From Christensenella sp. UBA1385 (GTDB lineage Bacteria; Bacillota; Clostridia; Christensenellales; Aristaeellaceae): a stretch of 61,937 nucleotides of DNA. Each line of letters starts with the position of its first letter. Position 1 is the stretch's first letter. The translations under genes and the position numbers were made by a program. The notes beneath the pieces are model-generated. The model did not search any database, had not been told where the DNA came from, and saw only the letters and a program-made list of their open reading frames with translations. Shown here one piece after another: positions 36,091 to 43,780 of this stretch. The stretch covers positions 1-61,937 of the forward strand of contig DBQV01000008.1 of NCBI GenBank assembly GCA_002305755.1, given 5' to 3'.

Positions 36091-36531
36091 ATGGCGAAGG
36101 TATTGGCGGTCTGCATCAGCGAGGAAAAGGGAACCCCGAAACACGAGGTGGCGAGCGTGTTCGCGCGCCCCGATCACGGCATCGAGGGCGACGCCCACGC
36201 GGGCAACTGGCACAGGCAGGTGAGCCTGCTGGGCAAGGAGAGCGTGGACAAGGTGCAGCGGCAGATCGATTTTCCGCTGCAGCACGGCGCTTTTGCCGAA
36301 AACATACTCACCGAGGGCCTGATCCTCTATGAGCTGCCGGTGGGCACCCGCCTGCGCGTGGGCGAGACGCTGATGGAGGTGACCCAGATCGGCAAGGAAT
36401 GCCACTTCGGCTGCGCCATCCGCCGCGCTACGGGCGACTGCGTGATGCCGCGCGAGGGCATCTTCTGCAAGGTGCTGGAGGAGGGAAATATCAAGGCGGG
36501 CGACAGCCTGACGGTGGTCGGGCAGCAATAA
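36091..36531 (+). CDS. MOSC domain protein
   Basis: 146 residues containing a stand-alone MOSC domain (GIEGDAHAGNWHRQVSLL, FAENILTEGL, CHFGCAIRRATGDCVMPREG). MOSC domains occur in cofactor sulfurases and in carriers that deliver sulfur to metal centres. The several cysteines in the CHFGC...C segment could carry the persulfide. It closes the cofactor operon, one base after the MogA-type gene. Confidence 0.9.
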   Translation: MAKVLAVCISEEKGTPKHEVASVFARPDHGIEGDAHAGNWHRQVSLLGKESVDKVQRQIDFPLQHGAFAENILTEGLILYELPVGTRLRVGETLMEVTQIGKECHFGCAIRRATGDCVMPREGIFCKVLEEGNIKAGDSLTVVGQQ

Positions 36532-36600
36532 GCGCCGCAAGCTCTGGGGCGAAGAAAAGAAAAAAAGTACAAACGGGCCGTCACAGAAGTCTCACCTTTT

Positions 36601-36665
36601 GCATGCGGTGAATAAAAACTACTCACATTCGCCGTGTTTTATGGGAAGACGTGAGTAGTTTTTCG
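36601..36665. terminator. Bidirectional terminator; copy 1 of a dispersed hairpin element
   Basis: A 13-bp perfect stem, AAAAACTACTCAC (36614-36626) with GTGAGTAGTTTTT (36651-36663). The A-run on one side and T-run on the other allow it to stop transcription of both the cofactor operon and the convergent GntR gene. An inner CCGT/ATGG pair can form in the loop. A related element lies at 43531-43594. Confidence 0.85.
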
Positions 36666-36808
36666 CTTATCCTAAAAATCGCGGTTCAGAACACCTTCTG
36701 TATACAGGCCCCTTATCATTTGCTGCGGCGGAAAAACCGGGCGCAGGCCTGAGCGCCGATCGCGGCGCGCGCTTTGACGCCCTGCCGTTGTTTGCTTTTT
36801 TGAAAAAA

Positions 36809-37456
36809 TCAGAACAGGATGCCGTAGTACCGATCGTAGATATCGCGCACGTTGCGCACATGCTGCTCCATCAGCGCCTGGGCCTGCCCGGCGTCGTGCC
36901 GGCGCAGGGCGGCCAGGATGGCCGTGTGCTCTTCAAAGGAGCGGTCGCTGCGGCCCGGGATGAGGATGGACTTGGAGTTGTACTTCTTCATCTGATTCTT
37001 GAGCTTGACCAGCGTGTCCACCGCCATGCGGTTGGGGCAGACCTGATAGATCACGGCGTGAAACTCGCGGTTGAGGGCGGAATAACCCAGCAGATCGCCC
37101 GCGGCGCGTCGCTCGCTCATCTGATCCAGCTTCCGCTGCAGAATGTCCAGCTCGCTGTCTCCGATCTCCTGCGCCACCAGGCGGATGACCAGTCCCTCCA
37201 AGGTCTCTCGCAGTTCCAGAAAATCCATCACCTCGCTCTTGGAGTAGCTGCGCACGCGCGCGCCCTTGTTTTGCTCCACGCTCACATAGGCGTCGTTCTC
37301 CAGCATCAGCAGCGCCTTCTTGATGGTGTTGCGGCTGACGCCGTATTCCTCCGACAGCGCGGACTCGCGCAGGTTTTCGGCGGGGGAATAGAAGCCCTCA
37401 TCGATTCTCTTTTTTAGTGCCTCATAAACAGAAACGGTCTGATTCTGAGCAGTCAT
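36809..37456 (-). CDS. GntR-family regulator with FCD effector domain
   Basis: 215 residues. Residues 8-72 form the winged helix-turn-helix (ENLRESALSEEYGVSRNTIKKAL), and the remainder is the all-helical FCD domain with the metal-binding pattern of FadR-like proteins (REFHAVIY, FEEHTAILAAL, MEQHVRNV). FCD regulators usually respond to organic acids. It is divergent from the DUF6282/GalB/TRAP/aldolase operon, and both promoters carry the same palindrome, so it very probably controls that operon and itself. Confidence 0.92.
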   Translation of the reverse strand: MTAQNQTVSVYEALKKRIDEGFYSPAENLRESALSEEYGVSRNTIKKALLMLENDAYVSVEQNKGARVRSYSKSEVMDFLELRETLEGLVIRLVAQEIGDSELDILQRKLDQMSERRAAGDLLGYSALNREFHAVIYQVCPNRMAVDTLVKLKNQMKKYNSKSILIPGRSDRSFEEHTAILAALRRHDAGQAQALMEQHVRNVRDIYDRYYGILF

Positions 37457-37479
37457 ACGGGCCTCACTTTCTGCGCATC

Positions 37480-37492
37480 ATTGTTTAACAAT
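37480..37492. promoter_or_regulatory. Operator palindrome at the GntR gene promoter
   Basis: ATTGTTTAACAAT, a perfect 13-bp palindrome about a central T, lies just downstream of the GntR promoter -10 and overlaps the expected transcription start. The same core ATTGTT-N-AACAAT recurs at 37676-37690. Confidence 0.75.
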
Positions 37493-37502
37493 CCTGCTTC
37501 TA

Positions 37503-37531
37503 ATCATATACTCAAGCGCCCGGACCGTCAA
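37503..37531 (-). promoter_or_regulatory. Promoter of the GntR gene
   Basis: On the minus strand: TTGACG (37531-37526), 17 bases, TATGAT (37508-37503). The start would be near 37496, next to the operator. Confidence 0.65.
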
Positions 37532-37635
37532 CTGATTTGGCCGCAGGATGCGGGAAAATATGCAGATTAAGTTCGGGAAACAGGAAACATACATGTGAAA
37601 AACGGAAGAAATTCGGAATAAATCTCTGAGGACGC

Positions 37636-37664
37636 TTGACGGAGGTGAAATATCGTGCTAATAT
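37636..37664 (+). promoter_or_regulatory. Promoter of the DUF6282/GalB/TRAP/aldolase operon
   Basis: TTGACG (37636-37641), 17 bases, TAATAT (37659-37664), with the start near 37671 and an operator immediately downstream. Confidence 0.75.
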
Positions 37665-37675
37665 TCTGGCATCAA

Positions 37676-37690
37676 AATTGTTCAACAATT
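37676..37690. promoter_or_regulatory. Operator palindrome at the carboxylate operon promoter
   Basis: AATTGTTCAACAATT, a perfect 15-bp palindrome about a central C, starts about five bases after the predicted transcription start, so a bound regulator would block the polymerase. It shares ATTGTT-N-AACAAT with the site at 37480. Confidence 0.75.
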
Positions 37691-37711
37691 GTATTGAAAA
37701 GGAGAACAGAC

Positions 37712-38623
37712 ATGGAGTTTTCACAGGAGATACTATCGCTGATCAAGGGCGGATATGATCTGCACGTGCATTCCGGCCCGGATATACTGCCCCGCAAGAT
37801 GGACGACATCGAGATGGCGGAGCGCATCAGGAAGAGCGGCATGGCGGGCTATGCCATTAAGAGCCATTTTTTCAACACCGCCGAGCGGGCGCAGCTGATG
37901 CACAAGCTGTACCCCGAGTGCGACTTCGTGGGGACGATCTCCCTCAACTCTTACGTGGGGGGCATCAACCCCGCGGCCATGGAGATGGCGGCGCTCAGCG
38001 GCGTGCGGCTGGTGTGGTTCCCCACCTGCGACGCGCAGAACGAAATGAGCCATGTGTTTGGCGGCGACCCCAATAAGAAGCTGCCCTATTGGGCCAGGCT
38101 GAAGCTGCAGATGCGCGACGCGGGGCGGGAAGCGCCCTCTATCCGCATCCTGGACGAGGCAGGCAGGCTCAAGGACGAGGTGCACAGCGTGCTGGACATC
38201 ATCGCCGAGCATAACATCATCCTCACTACCGGCCACCTTGCGCACGACGAGACCTTCGCGCTGCTGAAGGCGGCCAAAGAGAAGGGCATCCGCAAGATCA
38301 TCGTGACGCACGTGGATTTCCCCGCCACCTACTATACGGTGGAAGAGCAGAAGGAGCTGCTGCGCTACGGCGCGCTGATGGAGCACTGCTACACCACCTG
38401 GGCCACCGGGAAGGTGGAGTTTGACGAGACGGCGAGGATGATCCGCGAGCTGGGGCCGGAAAACTGCATCCTGGCCACGGACCTTGGCCAGCAGACTGCC
38501 ATCTACCCCGACGAGGGCATGGCGGAGTTCGCCCGCCGCCTGAAGGAGGAAAAGGGCTTCTCGGATGAAGAGATCCGCACCATGACGGTGCACAACCCAC
38601 GCAGGCTGCTGGACAAGGAATAA
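37712..38623 (+). CDS. DUF6282 / amidohydrolase-like protein, possible lactonase
   Basis: 303 residues. Metal- or substrate-binding positions follow the amidohydrolase order: H18 and H20 in DLHVHSGPD, a histidine in KSHFFN, one in TTGHLAHDE, one in VTHVDFPA and an aspartate in LATDLGQQ. The family has no assigned reaction. In this operon it is followed by GalB-like and LigK-like genes, so I infer a role like LigI (2-pyrone-4,6-dicarboxylate lactonase, itself an amidohydrolase). AAAAGGAG precedes the ATG at 37712; the in-frame ATG-like start at 37655 lies upstream of the transcription start. Confidence 0.75.
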   Translation: MEFSQEILSLIKGGYDLHVHSGPDILPRKMDDIEMAERIRKSGMAGYAIKSHFFNTAERAQLMHKLYPECDFVGTISLNSYVGGINPAAMEMAALSGVRLVWFPTCDAQNEMSHVFGGDPNKKLPYWARLKLQMRDAGREAPSIRILDEAGRLKDEVHSVLDIIAEHNIILTTGHLAHDETFALLKAAKEKGIRKIIVTHVDFPATYYTVEEQKELLRYGALMEHCYTTWATGKVEFDETARMIRELGPENCILATDLGQQTAIYPDEGMAEFARRLKEEKGFSDEEIRTMTVHNPRRLLDKE

Positions 38624-38650
38624 TCAAACGCGATCCGGAGGAGAAAGACC

Positions 38651-39391
38651 ATGATTCAGGGAAAGAAAATGCTGGTGGTCAGCGCGCACGCGGCGGACTA
38701 TGTGTGGCGCAGCGGCGGCGTGATCGCCAAGTACATCAAAAACGGCGCGGAGGTGCACGTGGTGGTGCTCAGCTTCGGCGTGCGGGGCGAGAGCAACGAC
38801 CTTTGGAAGAAGGAAGGCGCCACCTATGAATCCGTCAAGGCGGAGCGCTTTGAGGAGACCAGGGAGGCCGCGCGCCTGCTGGGCGTCGAAAACATCGAGT
38901 TCTGGGATCTGCCCGACTATCCCATGGCCCCCGCGCTGGATGAGAACGTGCGCGAGCGCCTGATCCGCAAGATCCGCGACGTGAGGCCCGACATCATCCT
39001 GACCCACGACAAGATGGGCGAGGACGTGCTGAACCCTGATCACAACGCGGTGAGCCGCTTTGTGTTTGAGTGCAGCATACAGGCCAACTCAAACGGCGTG
39101 CGCATCGAGGGCACGAAGACCACCAGGCAGATGAGGCTGTTTGGCTTTGAACCGCACCAGACCGAGCTGAGCCACTTTGTGCCGGGCGAGCTGGTGGACA
39201 TCACCGAGGTGTACGAGCAGAAGGTGGCCGCCATGCAGTGCTTCAAGGCCCAGAGCCACCTGATCGAATATTACAGGCAGCGCGCCTTCCTGCGCGGCAA
39301 CCACATCCGCCGCATTTCGGGCGAGCAGAGCTACAGGTATGCCGAATGCTTTTCCAGCTTCTTCCCCGTGGCGGGCGAAGAGCTGGTCTGA
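38651..39391 (+). CDS. PIG-L/LmbE-family protein resembling 4-oxalomesaconate hydratase (GalB)
   Basis: 246 residues. The N-terminal motif is SAHAADYVWRSGG rather than the usual AHPDD of sugar deacetylases. As I recall it, GalB of Pseudomonas putida has a very similar AHAADFVWR motif, and LSFGVRGESNDLW also fits GalB. Histidines in LNPDHNAVS and FEPHQTEL complete the likely zinc site. GalB hydrates 4-oxalomesaconate to 4-carboxy-4-hydroxy-2-oxoadipate. A deacetylase role cannot be excluded from sequence alone. It lies 27 bases after the DUF6282 gene, behind GGAGG. Confidence 0.75.
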   Translation: MIQGKKMLVVSAHAADYVWRSGGVIAKYIKNGAEVHVVVLSFGVRGESNDLWKKEGATYESVKAERFEETREAARLLGVENIEFWDLPDYPMAPALDENVRERLIRKIRDVRPDIILTHDKMGEDVLNPDHNAVSRFVFECSIQANSNGVRIEGTKTTRQMRLFGFEPHQTELSHFVPGELVDITEVYEQKVAAMQCFKAQSHLIEYYRQRAFLRGNHIRRISGEQSYRYAECFSSFFPVAGEELV

Positions 39392-39494
39392 CACTGATTC
39401 GATCGGCAAGCGCCGCCGCGCAGGCGCTTTGGATGCGCGAGCCGAGATCACCGGTATGAATGCTTGCAAGTCAAGCTGAGTATAGGAGGAAAAC

Positions 39495-40436
39495 ATGAAA
39501 AAGTTACTGGCCATCTCCCTGACCCTGTGCCTGATGCTGACCGCGACCGCGGCGCTGGCCGACAGCCTGATCTTCGGAACGGCTGCTACCAGCGGCACCT
39601 ACTACCAGGTCGGCGCCGCCATCGGCACCGCCGTGCAAAACGCCGGCTTCTCCGTCAACGTTATCCCCACGGCCGGCTCCAATGAGAACGTGGCCATGGT
39701 GCAGTCCATGGACATCGACATCGGCATGGGCAACTCCGACGCGCTCTACGGAGCCTACCATGGCGAGCTCACCTACAAGGACGCCGGCCCGCAGGCCATC
39801 AGCGAGGTGGCGGCGCTGTACTACTCCCAGATGCACATCTACACCAAGGAGGGCAGCGGCATCCAGTCCGTGGCCGACATGAAGGGCAAGAAGGTGTGCG
39901 TGGGCTCGCAGAACACCAGCTGGCTTTATATGGTGATGGACGTGCTGAGCTACTACGGCATTACCCTGGAGGACATCACCCCCTACTACATGAACTACGC
40001 CGAGGCCTCCGAGGCGCTGGCCAACGGCGACATTGACGCGGCCTTCCAGGTGGGCGGCTATCCTCTGGCCGGCATCCAGCAGTTCGCGGCCAACAGCTCC
40101 TTCCGCTTCATCTCGCTGCCGCAGGACGTAATGGACAGCATGCTGAGCAAGTATTCCTACGCCGTGCCCGCCACCATCCCCGCCGGCACCTATGAGAACC
40201 AGGCCAACACGGAGGACACCACGACCCTGGCCTACATGACCTGCCTGTTCACCGGCGCGCAGGCCGATGAAGACATGATCTATGAGTTCGTCAAGAAGAT
40301 GATCGAGACACTGCCCGCCTATCAGGAGACCAACGTGGCCACCCGGCAGATCAGCCTGGACACCATCGCCACGGCCTTCATCCCGCTGCACCCCGGCGCG
40401 GAACGTGCCTACCGCGAAGCGGGCCTGATCGACTGA
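39495..40436 (+). CDS. TAXI-family TRAP transporter solute-binding protein
   Basis: 313 residues with a signal peptide (cleavage after ALA near residue 22). TAXI hallmarks are FGTAATSGTYYQVGAAIG, TAGSNENVAMVQSMDIDIGM and ADMKGKKVCVGSQNT. It should bind a carboxylate outside the membrane and hand it to the fused permease encoded next. It follows the GalB-like gene by about 100 bases with GGAGG at its start, and is itself followed by two GC hairpins. Confidence 0.93.
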   Translation: MKKLLAISLTLCLMLTATAALADSLIFGTAATSGTYYQVGAAIGTAVQNAGFSVNVIPTAGSNENVAMVQSMDIDIGMGNSDALYGAYHGELTYKDAGPQAISEVAALYYSQMHIYTKEGSGIQSVADMKGKKVCVGSQNTSWLYMVMDVLSYYGITLEDITPYYMNYAEASEALANGDIDAAFQVGGYPLAGIQQFAANSSFRFISLPQDVMDSMLSKYSYAVPATIPAGTYENQANTEDTTTLAYMTCLFTGAQADEDMIYEFVKKMIETLPAYQETNVATRQISLDTIATAFIPLHPGAERAYREAGLID

Positions 40437-40451
40437 GCTGCCCAGCCTCAG

Positions 40452-40480
40452 CGCCCTGACCGGCTGCGCTTGTCAGGGCG
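40452..40480 (+). other. Hairpin after the TAXI binding-protein gene
   Basis: CGCCCTGAC pairs perfectly with GTCAGGGCG. A second hairpin, GGGGAAGG (40480-40487) with CCTTCCCC (40501-40508), follows directly. Neither has a T-run, as at the other transporter binding-protein genes in the window. Confidence 0.65.
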
Positions 40481-40602
40481 GGGAAGGGGGGCCGCGCCCT
40501 CCTTCCCCTTCCATGGGGCTTACCGACCGCCCGGGGCGGGCTTCGGCCTGCCCGTATCTCCCATCGGGAGACCGATACACTGAGATCGTGAGGTGCGTAT
40601 CA

Positions 40603-42771
40603 TTGAGTGAAACGAACACTGCCCCGCAGGCCCTCTCCGCTTCGCGCGCGGACCGCGCGCTCGACAGGGTGGCCGGAATGCTGGCTGCGGCCGTGGCCGT
40701 CTGCATGTGCCTGTTCCATCTGGCCGCGGCGTCTCCCTGGCTGCTGCTCAACAACACCGAACTGGCTGTCGTGCACGGCGCGTTCATCGTCACCTTCTTT
40801 GTGCTGGTGCGCCGGCTGAAGGCCAAGGACAATGAGACGGCCTTCGTCGCTTCTTCCAAATTTCTGGCGGGCACCGCCATCGTCAGCGGCCTGCTGTGCC
40901 TGCTGTTCGTCTATCCGCCGCTGTTTTCCAAATCTCCCTTCACGGCCGAGGAAAAGAACATTTTCAAGTGGGTGTTTTTTGTTTCGGCCGGGCTGTCCGC
41001 GCTGAATCTGGCGGGCAGCAGGCTGCCTGCCCTGCGCAGAAGGCTGGGCGGAGCGGGCCGGGCCATGGGCCCGGTGATTGATCTTTCGCTGATCGTCATC
41101 ACCTTGCTGTGCGCGGTGGAGGTGATCCGCCTGCGCAACAGCAATCACGCCAGCGCCTCCCTGTACAGCGAGTACCAGTACTTTGTCATGATCGCCTTCG
41201 TGATCGTGGCGCTGGCCGTGGGCTACAGGGCGCTGGGCAGGATACTGCCCACGCTGTGCATCCTGTTCATCATCTACGCGCTGTTCAGCCGTTACCTGCC
41301 CGGCGTATGGGAATCCGCCCGGCTGAGCGTGCGGCGCCTGGGATCCTACCTGGCCGTGGGCAGCGAGGGCCTGTTCGGCAGCGCGCTGAGCACGGCAGGC
41401 AATTACATCTTCCTGTTCGTGCTTTTCGGCTCGGTGCTTTCTTTCATCGGCGCGGGCGAGTTCTTCGTCAAGATCGCCTTCTCGGCCTTCGGGCGCGTTT
41501 GCGGCGGCCCCGCCCAGGCGGCCATCTATTCCAGCATGCTGATGGGCATGGTGAACGGCTCCGGCGCGGCCAACGTGGTGACCACGGGCACCTTCACCAT
41601 TCCGCTGATGAAGCGTACGGGTTTCGACCCCGATACGGCGGGCGCGGTGGAGGCGGTGGCCTCCAACGGCGGGCAGATCATGCCGCCCGTGATGGGTGCG
41701 GTCGCCTTCCTGATGGCGGACGCGACGGGCATCTCCTACGCCAACGTGTGCCTGGCAGCGCTGATCCCCGCGGTGCTGTACTACCTGACGCTCTCCGTCT
41801 CGGTGCTGGCCTACTCTCACCGGCACAGGATACCGGTCAAGGAGCCGGATCCCAACGAGGAGACCGCCGGTCAGATCTTTAAGAAGGGCTGGTACTATTT
41901 CCTGCCCATCCTGTCCCTGATCGTCATGATGGTTTCGGGGCTGAGCACCAAGCGCGCCGCACTGATCACCATTGTGATGAGCCTGCTGATCGGCCTGGTG
42001 ACCGACCCGAAGAAGTTTACGCTCAGGAACCTGAAGGACCTGTGCTTTGACTCGGCCAAGTCCATGATGACGGTGTCCATCGCCTGCATGATCGCGGGCA
42101 TCATCGTGGGCGCCATCAACGTGACGGGCTTCGGCCTGAAGATCAGCGGTCTGGTGGAGGCGCTGTCCGGCGGGAGCATCCTGCTGATGGGCGTGCTGAC
42201 CGCGCTGGTCTGTATCCTGCTGGGCATGGGCCTGCCCACGGCCGCCTGCTACATCGTGCTGTCCATCCTGATCGCCCCGGCCATGGTGAAGATCGGCGTG
42301 TCGCTGCCCGCGGCGCATATGTTCGTGCTGTACTACGGTGTGATCGCGGCCATCACCCCGCCCGTAGCGCTTGCGGTGTTCGCGGCCATCGGCATCTCCG
42401 GCGGCGAGATGTGGAAGACCGGCCTTGCCGCCATGAAGCTGGCCATCTCCGGCTTGCTGATCCCCTTTATCTTCCTGTATAACAACGACCTGCTGATGTA
42501 TGACCCCGCGCTGCAGACCTTTGGCATGACGCCGATCGTGCTGCTGAGCATCCTCACCGCCCTGCTGGGCTGCGGCATCATAGGGCTGGCGCTGTTTGGC
42601 TGGTGCGGGCGCGATCTCAGGGGCTTTGAGCGCGTGGCACTGGTGCCCTGCGCCGTCGCCCTGATGATGGATCAGCCGCTGTGGGCCAACGGCGTGGGCT
42701 TTGCCATCGCGGCCCTGATACTGGGCCGGGCCATTTTGGAAGCGAGAAAAGAAAGAAGGCTGACCGCATGA
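40603..42771 (+). CDS. TRAP transporter fused 4TM/12TM permease
   Basis: About 722 residues and 16 or more helices. The first about 210 residues are the small DctQ-like part, and the remainder the large DctM-like part with GMVNGSGAANVVTTGTFTIP, NGGQIMPPVMGAVAFLMAD and GLPTAACYIVLSILIAP. TAXI-type TRAP systems usually have this fusion and use an ion gradient. I chose the TTG at 40603, with GAGGTG seven bases upstream; GTG 40588 is an alternative. It overlaps the aldolase gene by ATGA. Confidence 0.92.
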   Translation: MSETNTAPQALSASRADRALDRVAGMLAAAVAVCMCLFHLAAASPWLLLNNTELAVVHGAFIVTFFVLVRRLKAKDNETAFVASSKFLAGTAIVSGLLCLLFVYPPLFSKSPFTAEEKNIFKWVFFVSAGLSALNLAGSRLPALRRRLGGAGRAMGPVIDLSLIVITLLCAVEVIRLRNSNHASASLYSEYQYFVMIAFVIVALAVGYRALGRILPTLCILFIIYALFSRYLPGVWESARLSVRRLGSYLAVGSEGLFGSALSTAGNYIFLFVLFGSVLSFIGAGEFFVKIAFSAFGRVCGGPAQAAIYSSMLMGMVNGSGAANVVTTGTFTIPLMKRTGFDPDTAGAVEAVASNGGQIMPPVMGAVAFLMADATGISYANVCLAALIPAVLYYLTLSVSVLAYSHRHRIPVKEPDPNEETAGQIFKKGWYYFLPILSLIVMMVSGLSTKRAALITIVMSLLIGLVTDPKKFTLRNLKDLCFDSAKSMMTVSIACMIAGIIVGAINVTGFGLKISGLVEALSGGSILLMGVLTALVCILLGMGLPTAACYIVLSILIAPAMVKIGVSLPAAHMFVLYYGVIAAITPPVALAVFAAIGISGGEMWKTGLAAMKLAISGLLIPFIFLYNNDLLMYDPALQTFGMTPIVLLSILTALLGCGIIGLALFGWCGRDLRGFERVALVPCAVALMMDQPLWANGVGFAIAALILGRAILEARKERRLTA

Positions 42772-43466
42772 TGAACCCCTGTGCCCCGCTGCTCTCCGAT
42801 GAGATCATCGAGCGGGCGAAAAAGCTGAACGTACCCCTGCTGCTGGACGGGCTGAAGGCGGCGAAGATCGATATCCCCGGGGGCGGCTGCATGTGCGCCG
42901 CCATCAACCCGGTGGAGCGCGGCATGAAGGTGGTTGGCACCGCCATGACGGTGGAAACGCAGGATGGCGACAACTTTCCCATCCATGTGGCCAGCTACGC
43001 CGTGCAGCGGGACGGCTATGTGATGGTGATCGACGGCAAGGGCTATGACGGGCGCGCCTACTTCGGCGATCTGATCATGGGCGCCTGCCAGGCGGCGGGC
43101 TTCGCCGGGATGGTGATCGACGGCTATACCCGCGACCGCGACGGAAACATCGAGCTGGGCTTCCCCGTGTACAGCCGCGGCTTCATGCCGCGCGGCCCCA
43201 TCAAGAAAAACGAGGGCAGCATCAACACGCCCATCCTCTGCGGCGGCGTATGGGTGGAGCCGGGCGACCTGGTGGTGGGCGATTCCGACGGCGTGTGCGT
43301 GATCCCCCTGCGCCATATCGAAACGGTGCTGCAGGAGGCTGAGAAGAAGCTGGCCTACGAGCAGGAAAGGGAGAAGACCATCGCGGCCTACCGCAAGGCC
43401 AGGGCCGAGGGCGGCGAGCTGCCGCAGCTGGCCCCGCAGTGGGTGCTGGATATGCTGAACAGGTGA
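42768..43466 (+). CDS. RraA-like class II aldolase (CHA/HMG aldolase, LigK/GalC type)
   Basis: 232 residues. The family core GDLIMGACQAAGFAGMVIDG is followed by the RD pair (YTRDRDGNIELGFPVYSRG) that binds pyruvate and the metal in 4-hydroxy-4-methyl-2-oxoglutarate/4-carboxy-4-hydroxy-2-oxoadipate aldolases. RNase E inhibitor RraA shares the fold, but is about 160 residues and does not sit in catabolic operons. The expected reaction cleaves the hydroxy-oxo acid to pyruvate plus oxaloacetate (or a second pyruvate). It is translationally coupled to the TRAP permease. Confidence 0.85.
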   Translation: MMNPCAPLLSDEIIERAKKLNVPLLLDGLKAAKIDIPGGGCMCAAINPVERGMKVVGTAMTVETQDGDNFPIHVASYAVQRDGYVMVIDGKGYDGRAYFGDLIMGACQAAGFAGMVIDGYTRDRDGNIELGFPVYSRGFMPRGPIKKNEGSINTPILCGGVWVEPGDLVVGDSDGVCVIPLRHIETVLQEAEKKLAYEQEREKTIAAYRKARAEGGELPQLAPQWVLDMLNR

Positions 43467-43530
43467 CCGACCGGGCGTCGCCGAATAGGCGAAAATACTG
43501 GAGCGGGGGTAACAAGAGCCCCGGCCCTTG

Positions 43531-43594
43531 CGTACAGTGAATAAGATCTGCTCGCGTTAGCTGTATTTCACGGCAATACGCGAGTAGTTTTTTT
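43531..43594 (+). terminator. Intrinsic terminator of the carboxylate operon; copy 2 of the dispersed hairpin element
   Basis: CTGCTCGCG (43548-43556) pairs with CGCGAGTAG (43579-43587), one G-U pair, followed by seven T. The loop holds an inner GCTGT/ACGGC pair. Over 62 gap-free positions it matches the element at 36597-36658 at about 44 positions by my count. Confidence 0.88.
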
Positions 43595-43780
43595 CGCGCT
43601 TCCTGCAAATATACGCAGCGGAATGCCCCAAACCTGTCCGCGCAGCGGCAGGGCCCTTGCTGCATCCCGTCATCTGCCTGCACCAACTTGGCACTAACGG
43701 TGAGAAGGGCATGCCGATCCAATCCTTTCACGTATCGCCGCGGCGCTGGGCCGGCCCCGGCGCGGCGCCTGGGCATGAGC
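43595..43780. other. Non-coding stretch, no gene seen
   Basis: Between the terminator and the MFS remnant I see only GC-rich short repeats, including two similar direct copies of ACCAACTTGGCAC-type sequence (about 43683 and 43788). No open frame here looks coding. Confidence 0.4.

Noticed and set aside
36091..36531. Assignment of the MOSC gene as moaE or moaD
   Set aside because: The sequence has MOSC motifs and no MoaE or ubiquitin-like features; moaD and moaE appear to be absent from the window.
39392..39494. Possible third copy of the 158-bp palindromic element upstream of the TAXI gene
   Set aside because: Short words (GCGCTTTGGAT, ATGAATGC) recall the element, but ends and centre do not align.
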